Assembly: GCA_934486785.1 (NCBI GenBank) | Contig: CAKSQK010000001.1 | Location: 310,001-374,000, forward strand | Direction of reading: 5' to 3' | Source: an uncultured Niabella sp. | Lineage (GTDB): Bacteria; Bacteroidota; Bacteroidia; Chitinophagales; Chitinophagaceae | Length of the DNA stretch: 64,000 bases | Shown: piece by piece, positions 26,053 to 34,317 of the stretch | Numbering within the stretch: the stretch's first letter is position 1 | Layout: every line of letters starts with the position of its first letter | Translations under genes and position numbers: made by a program | Notes under the pieces: model-generated | Database searches by the model: none | What the model was told of the DNA's origin: nothing | What the model saw: only the letters and a program-made list of their open reading frames with translations

Positions 26053-26679
26053 ATGGCAAAAAGCAAAAAAACAGCCGGCACGGTAACAGAAAGTGAAGAA
26101 ATGGAATCAACTGCAACTACACAGGAAACCACTTTGGAAGAAAATACCGGAAAAGGCGAAGAAAATATGAACAGCAGCAAACCATTGCAAAAAGCATTCA
26201 TTAATGGGCTGAAGGATATATACTTTACAGAATTTGCAATTCTGGAAGCATTGCCTAAAATGCGGGAGGCTGCCACAACGGAAGAGTTGAAAGAAGCATT
26301 TGAAGATCACGAACTGATCACACGCAAACAGATCAGCCGCCTTGAAAAGGTTTTCAGATCTATTAATGAAACCCCTGAAAAGAAAAACTGCCCCGCTATT
26401 GAAGGCATCATTAAAGAGGGTGAAGAGGTGATTGAATCAACACCCGAAGGCTCCATGACAAGAGATGCGATGCTGATCATTGCAGCGCAAAAAGTAGAGC
26501 ATTACGAAATAGCGTCTTACGGAGGACTGGCGCAAATGGCCATTACGCTGGGCCACGATGATGCGGCAGATCTTTTGGAAAGAACGCTTGACGAAGAGGA
26601 GCAAACAGATCTTGAATTGACAGAAATAGCAGAGGGCTTCATCAATTTTGAGGCGGAAGAAGAGGAAGAAGAAATCTAA
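26053..26679 (+). CDS. DUF892 (YciE/YciF) ferritin-like protein
   Basis: 208 residues. After a disordered Lys/Glu/Thr-rich N-terminus of about 50 residues comes the DUF892 four-helix domain: FINGLKDIYFTEFAILEALPKM, then HELITRKQISRLEKVF, AAQKVEHYEIASYGGLAQMA and LDEEEQTDLELTEIAE. The Glu and His residues on these helices (E in YFTEF, E..H in KVEHYE, E in TLDEEEQTD) match the di-iron-type ligands of the family. Members are induced by general and osmotic stress. It follows the KGG-repeat gene by 27 bp on the same strand and is closed by a strong terminator. The C-terminus is acidic (EAEEEEEEI). Confidence 0.88.
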   Translation: MAKSKKTAGTVTESEEMESTATTQETTLEENTGKGEENMNSSKPLQKAFINGLKDIYFTEFAILEALPKMREAATTEELKEAFEDHELITRKQISRLEKVFRSINETPEKKNCPAIEGIIKEGEEVIESTPEGSMTRDAMLIIAAQKVEHYEIASYGGLAQMAITLGHDDAADLLERTLDEEEQTDLELTEIAEGFINFEAEEEEEEI

Positions 26680-26728
26680 ACTTCCGCCTGAACCTGCTAT
26701 GGTTATGTTTTCCTAATGGCAATGGAAA

Positions 26729-26762
26729 GAGGCTGTCTGTAAAATGACAGCCTCATTTTTTA
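26729..26762 (+). terminator. Rho-independent terminator after the DUF892 gene
   Basis: A perfect 9-bp stem GAGGCTGTC (26729-26737) / GACAGCCTC (26746-26754) with an 8-base loop is followed by ATTTTTT. The same stem sequence recurs in the terminator at 44749-44787. Confidence 0.85.
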
Positions 26763-26835
26763 ACCTAATGCTTCCTACTGCGGGAAAATATTGCTGAACA
26801 GGCTCTGAATCATGGCAGGAAATCCTGATAAAATT

Positions 26836-27393
26836 TTATATGGCCTTATGCTTGTTATCCGGCTTTTCCTGGTCATTATTGCCTTTATCGTATTTTATAA
26901 AAGTAATATTGCCTTCCCCTTCCACATAAGCATTCTTTACCTCGCTAATGTCTTCAATGCCATTCTCCCTTAAATTGGCTATTAATTCATCCTTCGTTAA
27001 TAACTCTTTCCTCATATTTCCACGCAGCATTTTTCCATCCCTAATGATTGGTACCGGTGAGTGTGTAAACAGCTTCTGCAAAAATTTTACGCGAAAGGTC
27101 AACTGGTTAACGCCGTAATTACACAGCAAAAAAACCATCATCATAATAATGCCATCACCAATGGTGGTAAAATCTCCAAGCGCGTGCGAAGCAGCCTCCG
27201 TCAGTAATAAGATGAATACGATGTCCATTGAGCCAAGCTCGGCCGTGGTTCTGCGGGGCAAAACCCGGAACATGAACAGGATGATAAAGTACAGGATGTA
27301 GCCCCTGGCAATCAATTCTATTAAAGGATATTCGGGCACAAAAACATCCGACCAGTTTTTAGGTAGTATTTCCATAATGAAAACCCCTATCAA
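26836..27393 (-). CDS. DUF421/YetF-family membrane protein
   Basis: 185 residues. Three hydrophobic segments lie in the first 100 residues (YILYFIILFMFRVL, MDIVFILLLTEAASHAL, GDGIIMMMVFLLCNYGV), followed by the small cytosolic YetF domain with PVPIIRDGKMLRGNMRKELLTKDELIANLRENGI, the family's diagnostic block. Function in the family is poorly known. An internal Met at residue 7 (27375; MEILPKNW) is an equally good start. It converges with the DUF892 gene beyond a terminator and precedes the pectin enzymes on the same strand by position only; it is transcribed before none of them (it lies at their 3' end). Confidence 0.85.
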   Translation of the reverse strand: MIGVFIMEILPKNWSDVFVPEYPLIELIARGYILYFIILFMFRVLPRRTTAELGSMDIVFILLLTEAASHALGDFTTIGDGIIMMMVFLLCNYGVNQLTFRVKFLQKLFTHSPVPIIRDGKMLRGNMRKELLTKDELIANLRENGIEDISEVKNAYVEGEGNITFIKYDKGNNDQEKPDNKHKAI

Positions 27394-27446
27394 TTACCAA
27401 GCCATATTCTAAACAGCTTTCAGTGCCCTAATGCCTTTCATTTCAG

Positions 27447-28433
27447 CTATTTACTTACATCCCAACCGTTAAAAATATTATTTAAAGTGTATGCCGAAGC
27501 CTGCGCATCAGTTAGCTGGTGGCTCCAGGGTACACGCTGTGTGGCGCCCGCGCCCGCGCCATGATTTTTATATTCGGCATAAAAAGAAGTTTGCTCAGCA
27601 TCAGGCTTGTTCCAGTTGTGCCAGCCCTGTGGTTTTATGATAGAACTCAATTCGCAATTGATGAAAACCGTTTTGGTATAAGGCCTCCAGGGCCTGCCCA
27701 GGAAATAAGAAGCGCCTTCGTCGCCATAAATTTTACAGTTGATGAAAACGTATCCAAACTTTGAAGTATCCGGCGTACTGGCCGCGGTGATGTATTGCCC
27801 GCCTTTTTTACCATAAATGCTGCAATTGTCGAACACCGCTGTTGATGAACCAAATATAAAATCTGTAGTACCTTCTATATAACAATTTTTATAATACTGC
27901 CTGCTGCCGGCGCCAAATCCATACGTGTAAAGTGTGTCCTGAAACCCTAAAAACTTACAGTTGATAAACCGCACCCTGTCAGATGCCACGCGCACAGCCA
28001 CAGCCTGCCCCACGGGACCGGCACTGTTTTCAAACGTGATATTTTCGGCAGTAAAATCATCGCCAAAAATAAAAAATGAGGCGCTGCCGCTGGTGCCGAT
28101 TTCTTCGCCAAAAATGTTTTTCTTTCGGGCATAATCATCATAAGTCAGAATAACGCTGTCTGTGTGCTGGCCAATAAACTTTACATTCAGCTTAGTAGGC
28201 GGCAGCGTAAGCTTTTCTTTGTACACACCGTTTTTTATAAAAATGATGGTTTGATTCATGCGCATATCCGGCACCGCGTTGATCGCCTCCTGTACAGTTT
28301 TAAAATCACCTCTGCCATCTTTTGCCACTACAAAAGCAACGCCTTCAGGAATGGAAGCCGCGTTTTTTGCGTACACCTGCTGTACCGTAAAAAGCAGCAG
28401 CAAAAAACCAAGCCATACATTTTTTATCAGCAT
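27447..28433 (-). CDS. Pectinesterase (CE8), secreted
   Basis: 328 residues with a signal peptide ending near VQQVYAKN. It is a right-handed beta-helix pectin methylesterase with all catalytic positions: Gln143 (VGQAVAV), Gln165-Asp166 (FLGFQDTLYT), Asp191 nucleophile (TTDFIFGSS) and Arg247-Trp249 (LGRPWRPY). It removes methyl esters from homogalacturonan so that pectate lyase can act. It is the last gene of the minus-strand pectin operon, 22 bp after the rhamnogalacturonan acetylesterase. Length and domain content are those of a full bacterial CE8 enzyme without extra modules. Confidence 0.95.
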   Translation of the reverse strand: MLIKNVWLGFLLLLFTVQQVYAKNAASIPEGVAFVVAKDGRGDFKTVQEAINAVPDMRMNQTIIFIKNGVYKEKLTLPPTKLNVKFIGQHTDSVILTYDDYARKKNIFGEEIGTSGSASFFIFGDDFTAENITFENSAGPVGQAVAVRVASDRVRFINCKFLGFQDTLYTYGFGAGSRQYYKNCYIEGTTDFIFGSSTAVFDNCSIYGKKGGQYITAASTPDTSKFGYVFINCKIYGDEGASYFLGRPWRPYTKTVFINCELSSIIKPQGWHNWNKPDAEQTSFYAEYKNHGAGAGATQRVPWSHQLTDAQASAYTLNNIFNGWDVSK

Positions 28434-28455
28434 AATTTAAATATTTTATTAAAGC

Positions 28456-29202
28456 CTATTTTCTTTTTACCACTCTTTCGGCCAGCTCGGGCAAAAGGGT
28501 TTTGATGTCATCTAATACAATTTGCGCCACCAGCCTGGCGCCTAATTCGTTGAAATGTGTGTTATCAATTTTGCCGTCGGGATAGTTGGGGTGCTCGCCG
28601 GCCCTGAGCTGTAGAAATAAGAGCCTGGAATTTTCTTCTCCCATGGTTTGGTACAACTGCCTGCTTTTTTCATCAAGGTTGATCACCGGCACTTTTTGTA
28701 AAGCTGCTACCTGCAGCACCAGAGGCGTGTAAGCGGCATGCGTTGGCTGTGCTTCGCCATTTGTAAATCTTCTTCGTGATATAGGTGTTACCAAAACAGG
28801 TATGGCTTTTTTCTCCCGGGTTTCTTTTATAAATTTTTCAAGATTGGCCATGTATTGCTCTGGCGTGGTATAGCGGTCTTTTTTTTCTACAGATTCGTCA
28901 TTATGCCCAAACTGGATGAACACATAATCGCCAGCCTGCGCGCTATCTATTATCTTTTTCCACCATCCCTCGCTGATAAAGGTTCGGGTGCTCCTGCCGT
29001 TTTGCGCCAGGTTTACCACGCTCACGGTGCTGTCCCAAAAATGAACAAAGGGCATGCCCCAGCCGGTTTCGGGGTAAGCGCTCAACCGCTTTACAGACAT
29101 GGTAGAATCTCCTGCAAGAAAGATCTTCACGGGCCTTTTTTGCTGCAGGGCCACAAACGAAAAAAGAAGAACAGGCGCTAAAATCAAAAACAGTTTTTTC
29201 AT
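28456..29202 (-). CDS. Rhamnogalacturonan acetylesterase-like SGNH hydrolase (CE12)
   Basis: 248 residues with an N-terminal signal peptide. The SGNH blocks are visible: block I FLAGDSTM (Ser33), block II NLAQNGRSTRTF (Gly/Asn), block III FIQFGHNDE (Asn), block V DNTHFNELGA (Asp213, His216). The GDSTM and GHNDE variants are typical of CE12 rhamnogalacturonan acetylesterases, which deacetylate rhamnogalacturonan I. It lies 10 bp after the pectate lyase stop and 22 bp before the pectinesterase, inside the pectin operon. Confidence 0.92.
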   Translation of the reverse strand: MKKLFLILAPVLLFSFVALQQKRPVKIFLAGDSTMSVKRLSAYPETGWGMPFVHFWDSTVSVVNLAQNGRSTRTFISEGWWKKIIDSAQAGDYVFIQFGHNDESVEKKDRYTTPEQYMANLEKFIKETREKKAIPVLVTPISRRRFTNGEAQPTHAAYTPLVLQVAALQKVPVINLDEKSRQLYQTMGEENSRLLFLQLRAGEHPNYPDGKIDNTHFNELGARLVAQIVLDDIKTLLPELAERVVKRK

Positions 29203-29212
29203 GCTCAGGTAA

Positions 29213-30664
29213 TTAATTTGTGTAAGTACTGCTGCTCACCAGGCTATTGATGTACACTTCGATATTTGTATACTGCTTGTCTAAGTTGTACTTAGACGCG
29301 TCTGTTTTGTCTTTTGGATTTAGGCCGTTTTTGGTTTCCCATTCATCGGGCATACCGTCATTATCAGTATCAGTTAATGCTGGCAGCGCTTTTAAGGCAG
29401 GCCAGGCGTTCACGGTATTTTCATACGGTGTTTTTGCAGGGTAGCCACCCTGTACATCAATAATACGGCCGGTGCGGTTCTTCACATCATTTATAATACG
29501 CTGGTCTAACGTATCTCTTACAGGTAATACGGCTCCGGCGTTTTTCAAAACCCTGTTGTAAGCTTCTTCAGCAGTACTTTGTGGCAAAGCCATTACGGTG
29601 TGCGGCTTATCAATTACGGCAGCCTGCTTGTCTGCTTCAGTGCCTTTATTGCCCATAGTTATGCCCAGCCAGTTGTTTTGTGTCACATCCGGTGCGCCAT
29701 CTACGTAATTGCCGTTCACATAAAATTTTCCATAAGGAATATTCAGCTTTTCTTCTTTGTTGGGGTTCACAATTCTGGCCCGTACATTTTGATTGGTGGA
29801 TGGGCCATATTTGTAATAATTACCAACGATATTGTAATGGCCGCCCTCGCCGCCATACACATTGTTGCTACCCCAGTTGTAGATCACGTTGTGGCGGAAA
29901 TCAACCAGCTCAGTATCGGCGCCAAGGCGTATGCCATTGAAGCGCGGCGTGCGGCTGAGGCAGTGGGCAAACAAATTATGATGCGCGCTTAAATGCGTGC
30001 CGCCCCAAATGCCACCATAACCATGCTGCTGAAAGTCCGTATCACCTTCTTCAAAATGGTAAGAGTAATTTAAAGGCTCGGAAAGAATATTCCATTGCAG
30101 TGTAACACTGTCGCCGCGGTACACGCTCATCACTTCATCAGTGCTCCAGCTTAGGCTGCAATGATCAATAATAATATTGTTGTGCCCGTTAGCGCTGAAT
30201 GCATCATCGTGGCCGCTGCCCGGTACCTTTCCCTTGTTTTGATAACGGTCGCCCATGCGGAAACGCATGTAGCGAATGATCACATTGTCCCCGGAAATAG
30301 ACACGGGATAATCTGCCACACAAATACCATCGCCTGGCGCCGTTTGACCCGCTATGGTTACGTTGCCTTTTATGTTCAGCTTACTTTTTAAATGGATGGT
30401 ACCCGAAACAGTAAACACTATGATGCGGGGCACACCCGCTGAAACGGCTTTTCTTAAACTTCCTTCGCCCTCATCATTTAAGTTGGAGACGATGCGTACT
30501 TCGCCGCCACGGCCACCGGTGGTGTATTTGCCAAATCCTTCAGCGCCGGGAAAAGCCACTGCCCTTTCAACCGGCGGTGTTGCGGCAGACATTTTGTTTT
30601 GCCTGGTGCAGCACAGCAACAGCATCATAAAAAAACCGATTATTGATAAAGAAATTTGATTCAT
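29213..30664 (-). CDS. PL1-type pectate lyase, lipoprotein
   Basis: 483 residues from the Met at 30664, chosen because it gives a clean lipoprotein signal (LLLCC) that an upstream Met at 30724 would bury. VAFPGAEGFGKYTTGGRGG and VVTNLNDEGEGSLR-like IVSNLNDEGEGSLRKAV open a right-handed beta-helix; VIIRYMRFRMGD, GHDDAFSANGHNNIIIDHC and SLSWSTDEVMSV give the calcium-binding Asp residues, and LSRTPRFNGIRLG carries the catalytic Arg. The C-terminus has a Ca-binding-like DTDNDGMPDEWE block. The enzyme cleaves de-esterified homogalacturonan by beta-elimination. A strong hairpin separates it from the surface-lipoprotein gene upstream. Confidence 0.92.
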   Translation of the reverse strand: MNQISLSIIGFFMMLLLCCTRQNKMSAATPPVERAVAFPGAEGFGKYTTGGRGGEVRIVSNLNDEGEGSLRKAVSAGVPRIIVFTVSGTIHLKSKLNIKGNVTIAGQTAPGDGICVADYPVSISGDNVIIRYMRFRMGDRYQNKGKVPGSGHDDAFSANGHNNIIIDHCSLSWSTDEVMSVYRGDSVTLQWNILSEPLNYSYHFEEGDTDFQQHGYGGIWGGTHLSAHHNLFAHCLSRTPRFNGIRLGADTELVDFRHNVIYNWGSNNVYGGEGGHYNIVGNYYKYGPSTNQNVRARIVNPNKEEKLNIPYGKFYVNGNYVDGAPDVTQNNWLGITMGNKGTEADKQAAVIDKPHTVMALPQSTAEEAYNRVLKNAGAVLPVRDTLDQRIINDVKNRTGRIIDVQGGYPAKTPYENTVNAWPALKALPALTDTDNDGMPDEWETKNGLNPKDKTDASKYNLDKQYTNIEVYINSLVSSSTYTN

Positions 30665-30724
30665 GTGTAAACTTTTAGTTCGCTGTTTTTGATTCGGGCT
30701 TAGCAGGAAAATGCCATTCCTCAA

Positions 30725-30777
30725 AACAAGATTGCAGGCCAGGGAACGGTTGTGCCCGCGGCCTGCAATGACTTGTT
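30725..30777 (-). other. Strong intercistronic RNA hairpin in the pectin operon
   Basis: AACAAG-ATTGCAGGCC (30725-30740) pairs with GGCCTGCAAT-GA-CTTGTT (30760-30777), giving 16 base pairs with a 2-base bulge and a 19-base loop, part of which (GGG/CCC) can pair further. There is no proper T-run on the minus strand (only TTTT after the stem), so it may be a partial terminator or an mRNA processing/stability element between the surface-binding genes and the enzyme genes. Confidence 0.7.
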
Positions 30778-30821
30778 ATTTTCCAAACGCACTTATATAG
30801 TTTTTAAACCCTTATCCATTT

Positions 30822-32375
30822 TTATTGAAGCCAGCGCGGATCACCCACGCCTGCGGCCTTCAGCTCAATATTGCTTACCGTAAAGTTACCTGCGGTTGGG
30901 TTTGCAAAACCGGGATCGAGCGTTGTAAACACACCGCGGTCTGAATTGGTTACAGAAGTGGAATGATAATTAGGAGCCTGGAAATAGTTGTTGTTACTCC
31001 TTTCCGTAACATTCGTTGCCGATTGGTTGGTAAACTGCCCGTTTGAACTGGCGATGATATTTTTATTGAACTTAATTTCATGTGATCCGTTTGCCAGCCT
31101 TATGTACAGCACCCTGTTGGAAGTTCCCTGGCAAATATTATAGAAAGTGTTGTTGTTAATGGTAATCACACTTCTTATGCCGGGGAAATTGGTGGTTCCG
31201 CCTGCATCCATTCGGAAAAGATCTCTGGCCAACGCGCTGTTGTAAACGGTATTGTTTATAAAATCAAACTTATCAGCCAGCCCGTTCCTGAAATCTACAA
31301 AATCGCCACCGTTGCACTGTATGTCGTGAATGATATTTCCTTTGTAAACCACTGAAGAGATCCTGGTAGCAGTGTTTACGTAAATAATTCCTTTTACATA
31401 ATTTTTGATCGTACAATCTTCAATGGTTAAAGGGGCAAATACTGAGCCGGCTGCATAAATGATCGCCTGGTTATCATTCAGCGCGCCGGTACCATCCAGT
31501 ACCACGTCTTTCAGTTCCAGTCCTGCATTATCGGAGATGCGGAAAATGGTTCCTTTCAACACGGGTTTATTTGCCGGCCTGGCGCCTTTTATGGCAATGG
31601 ATTTTGTGATGGCTATTTCCTGTGTGGCATACTCGCCCGGCATTAATGCAAATACATCTCCCGCATTGGCTGCCTGTAAAATGGCAGTAAGATCATCTCC
31701 GGGATTTACCTGTATGGCGCCGCCCAGGTCTATCAACGTGGTAAAGGTAGCCGTGCCGCGCGTACTGGTGCCGCTAAGCAGCCTTGCCGTATAAGCCGTT
31801 TCCGGCGTAAGCCCTGTTATGGTTGCCACGCCATTGGCAATTTCTGCGGCTGTTACAGTGTGTGTAATATTGCCGGGTTGCAGTACAATTTGTGTAGCCG
31901 TCTGACCGGCCTGCCACCTTAAGGTTACCTGCTTGGCCTGTATGTCGTTGGGGTCAACCGGTAAAAACAGTTGCTCCGCATCGGTAGTAAATGTAACGGC
32001 AGACCATTTTGAATCATCAATTCCTTCTCCTACGGCTTTAATACGAACCGAATAAGTGGTTTCGCCCATAAGGCCGGGAACCGTGTATGGCATGGCATCG
32101 GGGGCTACATCCGCAACTGTTCTTACGGGTGTGCCCGTAAAATCCATTGTTCCGTTATTAAAAAATTCTATGGTGTAGCTTTGCGCATTTGCCACTTTGT
32201 TCCAGTTAAGCCTTACAGAGGTGCGGTTGACAACCACCGCGGATAGCGCAGAGGGTGATAACAGGCGGCTGAAGCTGAGGGATGTGATCTCATCATCCAG
32301 CGTTTTGCTGCAACCAGTAAATAAAAGCGACGCGCAACATAAGCTTAAAACCCATAGGTGTATCGTTCTTTTCAT
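30822..32375 (-). CDS. Surface lipoprotein with Fn3 domains and beta-helix (DUF5123/DUF4957-like)
   Basis: 517 residues from the Met at 32375, which gives the lipobox LFTGC; starting upstream at 32456 would overlap the SusD gene and place 27 unrelated residues in front of the signal. Two fibronectin type III-like domains follow (RTSVRLNWNKVANAQSYTIEF; QVTLRWQAGQTATQIVL). Then comes a right-handed beta-helix region (DVFALMPGEYATQEIAITKS, IKNYVKGIIYVNT, ITINNNTFYNI) and a short C-terminal domain ending AAGVGDPRW, typical of DUF5123 proteins in pectin loci. No lyase catalytic residues were identified, so a pectin-binding surface protein is more likely than an enzyme. It lies next to SusD in the operon. 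Confidence 0.8.
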   Translation of the reverse strand: MKRTIHLWVLSLCCASLLFTGCSKTLDDEITSLSFSRLLSPSALSAVVVNRTSVRLNWNKVANAQSYTIEFFNNGTMDFTGTPVRTVADVAPDAMPYTVPGLMGETTYSVRIKAVGEGIDDSKWSAVTFTTDAEQLFLPVDPNDIQAKQVTLRWQAGQTATQIVLQPGNITHTVTAAEIANGVATITGLTPETAYTARLLSGTSTRGTATFTTLIDLGGAIQVNPGDDLTAILQAANAGDVFALMPGEYATQEIAITKSIAIKGARPANKPVLKGTIFRISDNAGLELKDVVLDGTGALNDNQAIIYAAGSVFAPLTIEDCTIKNYVKGIIYVNTATRISSVVYKGNIIHDIQCNGGDFVDFRNGLADKFDFINNTVYNSALARDLFRMDAGGTTNFPGIRSVITINNNTFYNICQGTSNRVLYIRLANGSHEIKFNKNIIASSNGQFTNQSATNVTERSNNNYFQAPNYHSTSVTNSDRGVFTTLDPGFANPTAGNFTVSNIELKAAGVGDPRWLQ

Positions 32376-32439
32376 GTGAAAATTTTTATTGTTATAATGG
32401 TCTCCTGCATAGAGGCTGATCATTTGTTTTCTATTCTCG

Positions 32440-34218
32440 TTAGAAATATCCGTCATTTGTTAACTGCCCGTTGCTGGCATCTAAAAATACCTGCCAGATG
32501 GGCCAGAACTGCTGCTGATTAGGATCTCTCAGGTAAAGCGCATCCCAGTAGGTAATTGTTTCTCCGGAAGACGACATTGTCCATGCCTTGTTAGAAGGAT
32601 AACCCAGCGCTGCTCCGGCAGCATCTGTATCTCCAAAGTTCAGCCCGTAAATAATCACAGATTCACCATCGCTTGCCGTAGTATAATAAATTCGTTGCGG
32701 CAGATCGGCATATTTGCCCTGCCTGTTTTCGAGCTGCTGTAATTTTGTTTTGGCTTCTGCCAGCTTGGTACCTAATAAATTCCAGCGGATGAGATCATTC
32801 TTCCTCAGCATTTCTCCAGTAAACTCCAGCGCTCTTTCGTCTACAATGGCATTAAAGAAAGCCTGCTTGCTTGCAGTGGCCTGTGCCATAAATGCAGCCA
32901 CTTTTGCTGGATGATTAGGGAACGCCCTGTCGCGGATCATTTTTAAATAAGGCGCTGCGGCTGCCGGGCCATCCAGTTCGTTAATTGCTTCTGCAGCCAT
33001 CAGTATCACATCGGCATAACGCATGTACAGCCAGTTCAGCCCATCGTCGTTGGTAGAAGTAACGCGCCGTGGCAGCCACTCGTAACGGTATTTCCCAAAA
33101 TGGAACCTGCCTAAATTGGTTGGCACCTGAATGCCGTTGGTCCATTCGTAAGGCACACAGGTCACATCTCTGCGAACGTCATCTTTGTCATATTCGTAAA
33201 ACATGATGGGGTTGACACCGTTTGTACCGCCACGGTTTTGGCCGGTGTATTTATCTACGGTGGTATGCCTTACGCCCAGGTCAAAAATCACGCGTCCGCG
33301 GCCTTCGCTAAAAGGTATTTCCCACAGCGATTCCAGCCCGGCGCGGTTTTGCTCATTATGCAGCGACCTGAAAACTCCCTCAAAAGTTTCTAACCGGCAG
33401 GTACCGCTGTTGATCACATCAAGGCATTCTTTTTTAACGATGGCGTACATTTTCTCAGGCGACAGGTCGGGGTCGGTGCTGCGGCGGATTTCTTTGTTTA
33501 CCCTTTGGCCATAGCCACCGGCAGACAGCGCGAGGCGTGCGCGCAGGCCTTTTACAAAAGCTTTGTTTACCCTTTCGGTTGATTGGGTGGCGGGGGTTTC
33601 GTTAGGCCAGGCAACTAAGTTGGAGGCTTCTTCCAGGTCTGCCAAAAGTTGTTTGTAAATAACATCCCTGTCGCTGCGGGGCAAATACATGGTTTCTGTA
33701 GTAACCGGCTCAAACCGTGCAGGAACATCGCCCCAGCCACGCAGCAGGTCGTTGTAAATAACGGCGCGCAGCGTGAGCATTTCTCCCAGAATTTGCCTCA
33801 GGTCCCTGCTGTTAGCCGTGTCGCCATAAGTGCGGATACCGCGGATAGCCAGGTTGGCGCGTTCAATACCCTCGTAAAATTTTGCCCAGGCATTGTTGTC
33901 GGTATTCATCTGGCTGTTGTTTACGTTGGTATTGTAGTTGGATAGCCGTGCCTGCTCGCCGGTGCTGTTTTTGAGCGACAGGTACACTTCAGCATCGGTA
34001 TTGATGCCATAAAACACCAGGTACCTTCCCCTGTAGGAGTTGGTTTCTGCAAAAGATTGCAGCACACCGGCAATAGCATCCTGCGCCAGCCCGGGAGTGG
34101 AGAAAATCACAGACTCATCCATCGCGGATTTGGCAGGTGTATCCAGCAATTTTTTACACGATGCCATTGCCAGGGTAAAGGCAACGAATAGTAAAAGTTG
34201 GGAAATTCTATTTTTCAT
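32440..34218 (-). CDS. SusD/RagB-family pectin-locus lipoprotein
   Basis: 592 residues with lipobox AMASC. CKKLLDTPAKSAMDESVIFSTPGLAQDAIAGV-type N-terminus, the central TPR region (LRAVIYNDLLRGWGDVP) and the C-terminal RDRAFP, ALEFTGEMLRKNDLIRW motifs are those of RagB/SusD proteins, which cover the SusC pore at the cell surface and bind glycan fragments. It starts 99 bp after the stop of the SusC gene, and the next gene encodes the beta-helix surface lipoprotein, so it belongs to the pectin locus. Confidence 0.94.
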   Translation of the reverse strand: MKNRISQLLLFVAFTLAMASCKKLLDTPAKSAMDESVIFSTPGLAQDAIAGVLQSFAETNSYRGRYLVFYGINTDAEVYLSLKNSTGEQARLSNYNTNVNNSQMNTDNNAWAKFYEGIERANLAIRGIRTYGDTANSRDLRQILGEMLTLRAVIYNDLLRGWGDVPARFEPVTTETMYLPRSDRDVIYKQLLADLEEASNLVAWPNETPATQSTERVNKAFVKGLRARLALSAGGYGQRVNKEIRRSTDPDLSPEKMYAIVKKECLDVINSGTCRLETFEGVFRSLHNEQNRAGLESLWEIPFSEGRGRVIFDLGVRHTTVDKYTGQNRGGTNGVNPIMFYEYDKDDVRRDVTCVPYEWTNGIQVPTNLGRFHFGKYRYEWLPRRVTSTNDDGLNWLYMRYADVILMAAEAINELDGPAAAAPYLKMIRDRAFPNHPAKVAAFMAQATASKQAFFNAIVDERALEFTGEMLRKNDLIRWNLLGTKLAEAKTKLQQLENRQGKYADLPQRIYYTTASDGESVIIYGLNFGDTDAAGAALGYPSNKAWTMSSSGETITYWDALYLRDPNQQQFWPIWQVFLDASNGQLTNDGYF

Positions 34219-34317
34219 GTGTTTATTTTTTATGTTTTAAATGGCTGAGTGCAATGTGCCAAATGTTCGCCCGGCTTGTTACTGCATCTGTGACCATTTC
34301 ATATACTTTTTTACAGA

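Noticed and set aside
32376..32456. Extended start of the beta-helix lipoprotein gene
   Set aside because: It would overlap the SusD gene and put 27 residues before the lipoprotein signal; Met 32375 gives a normal lipobox.
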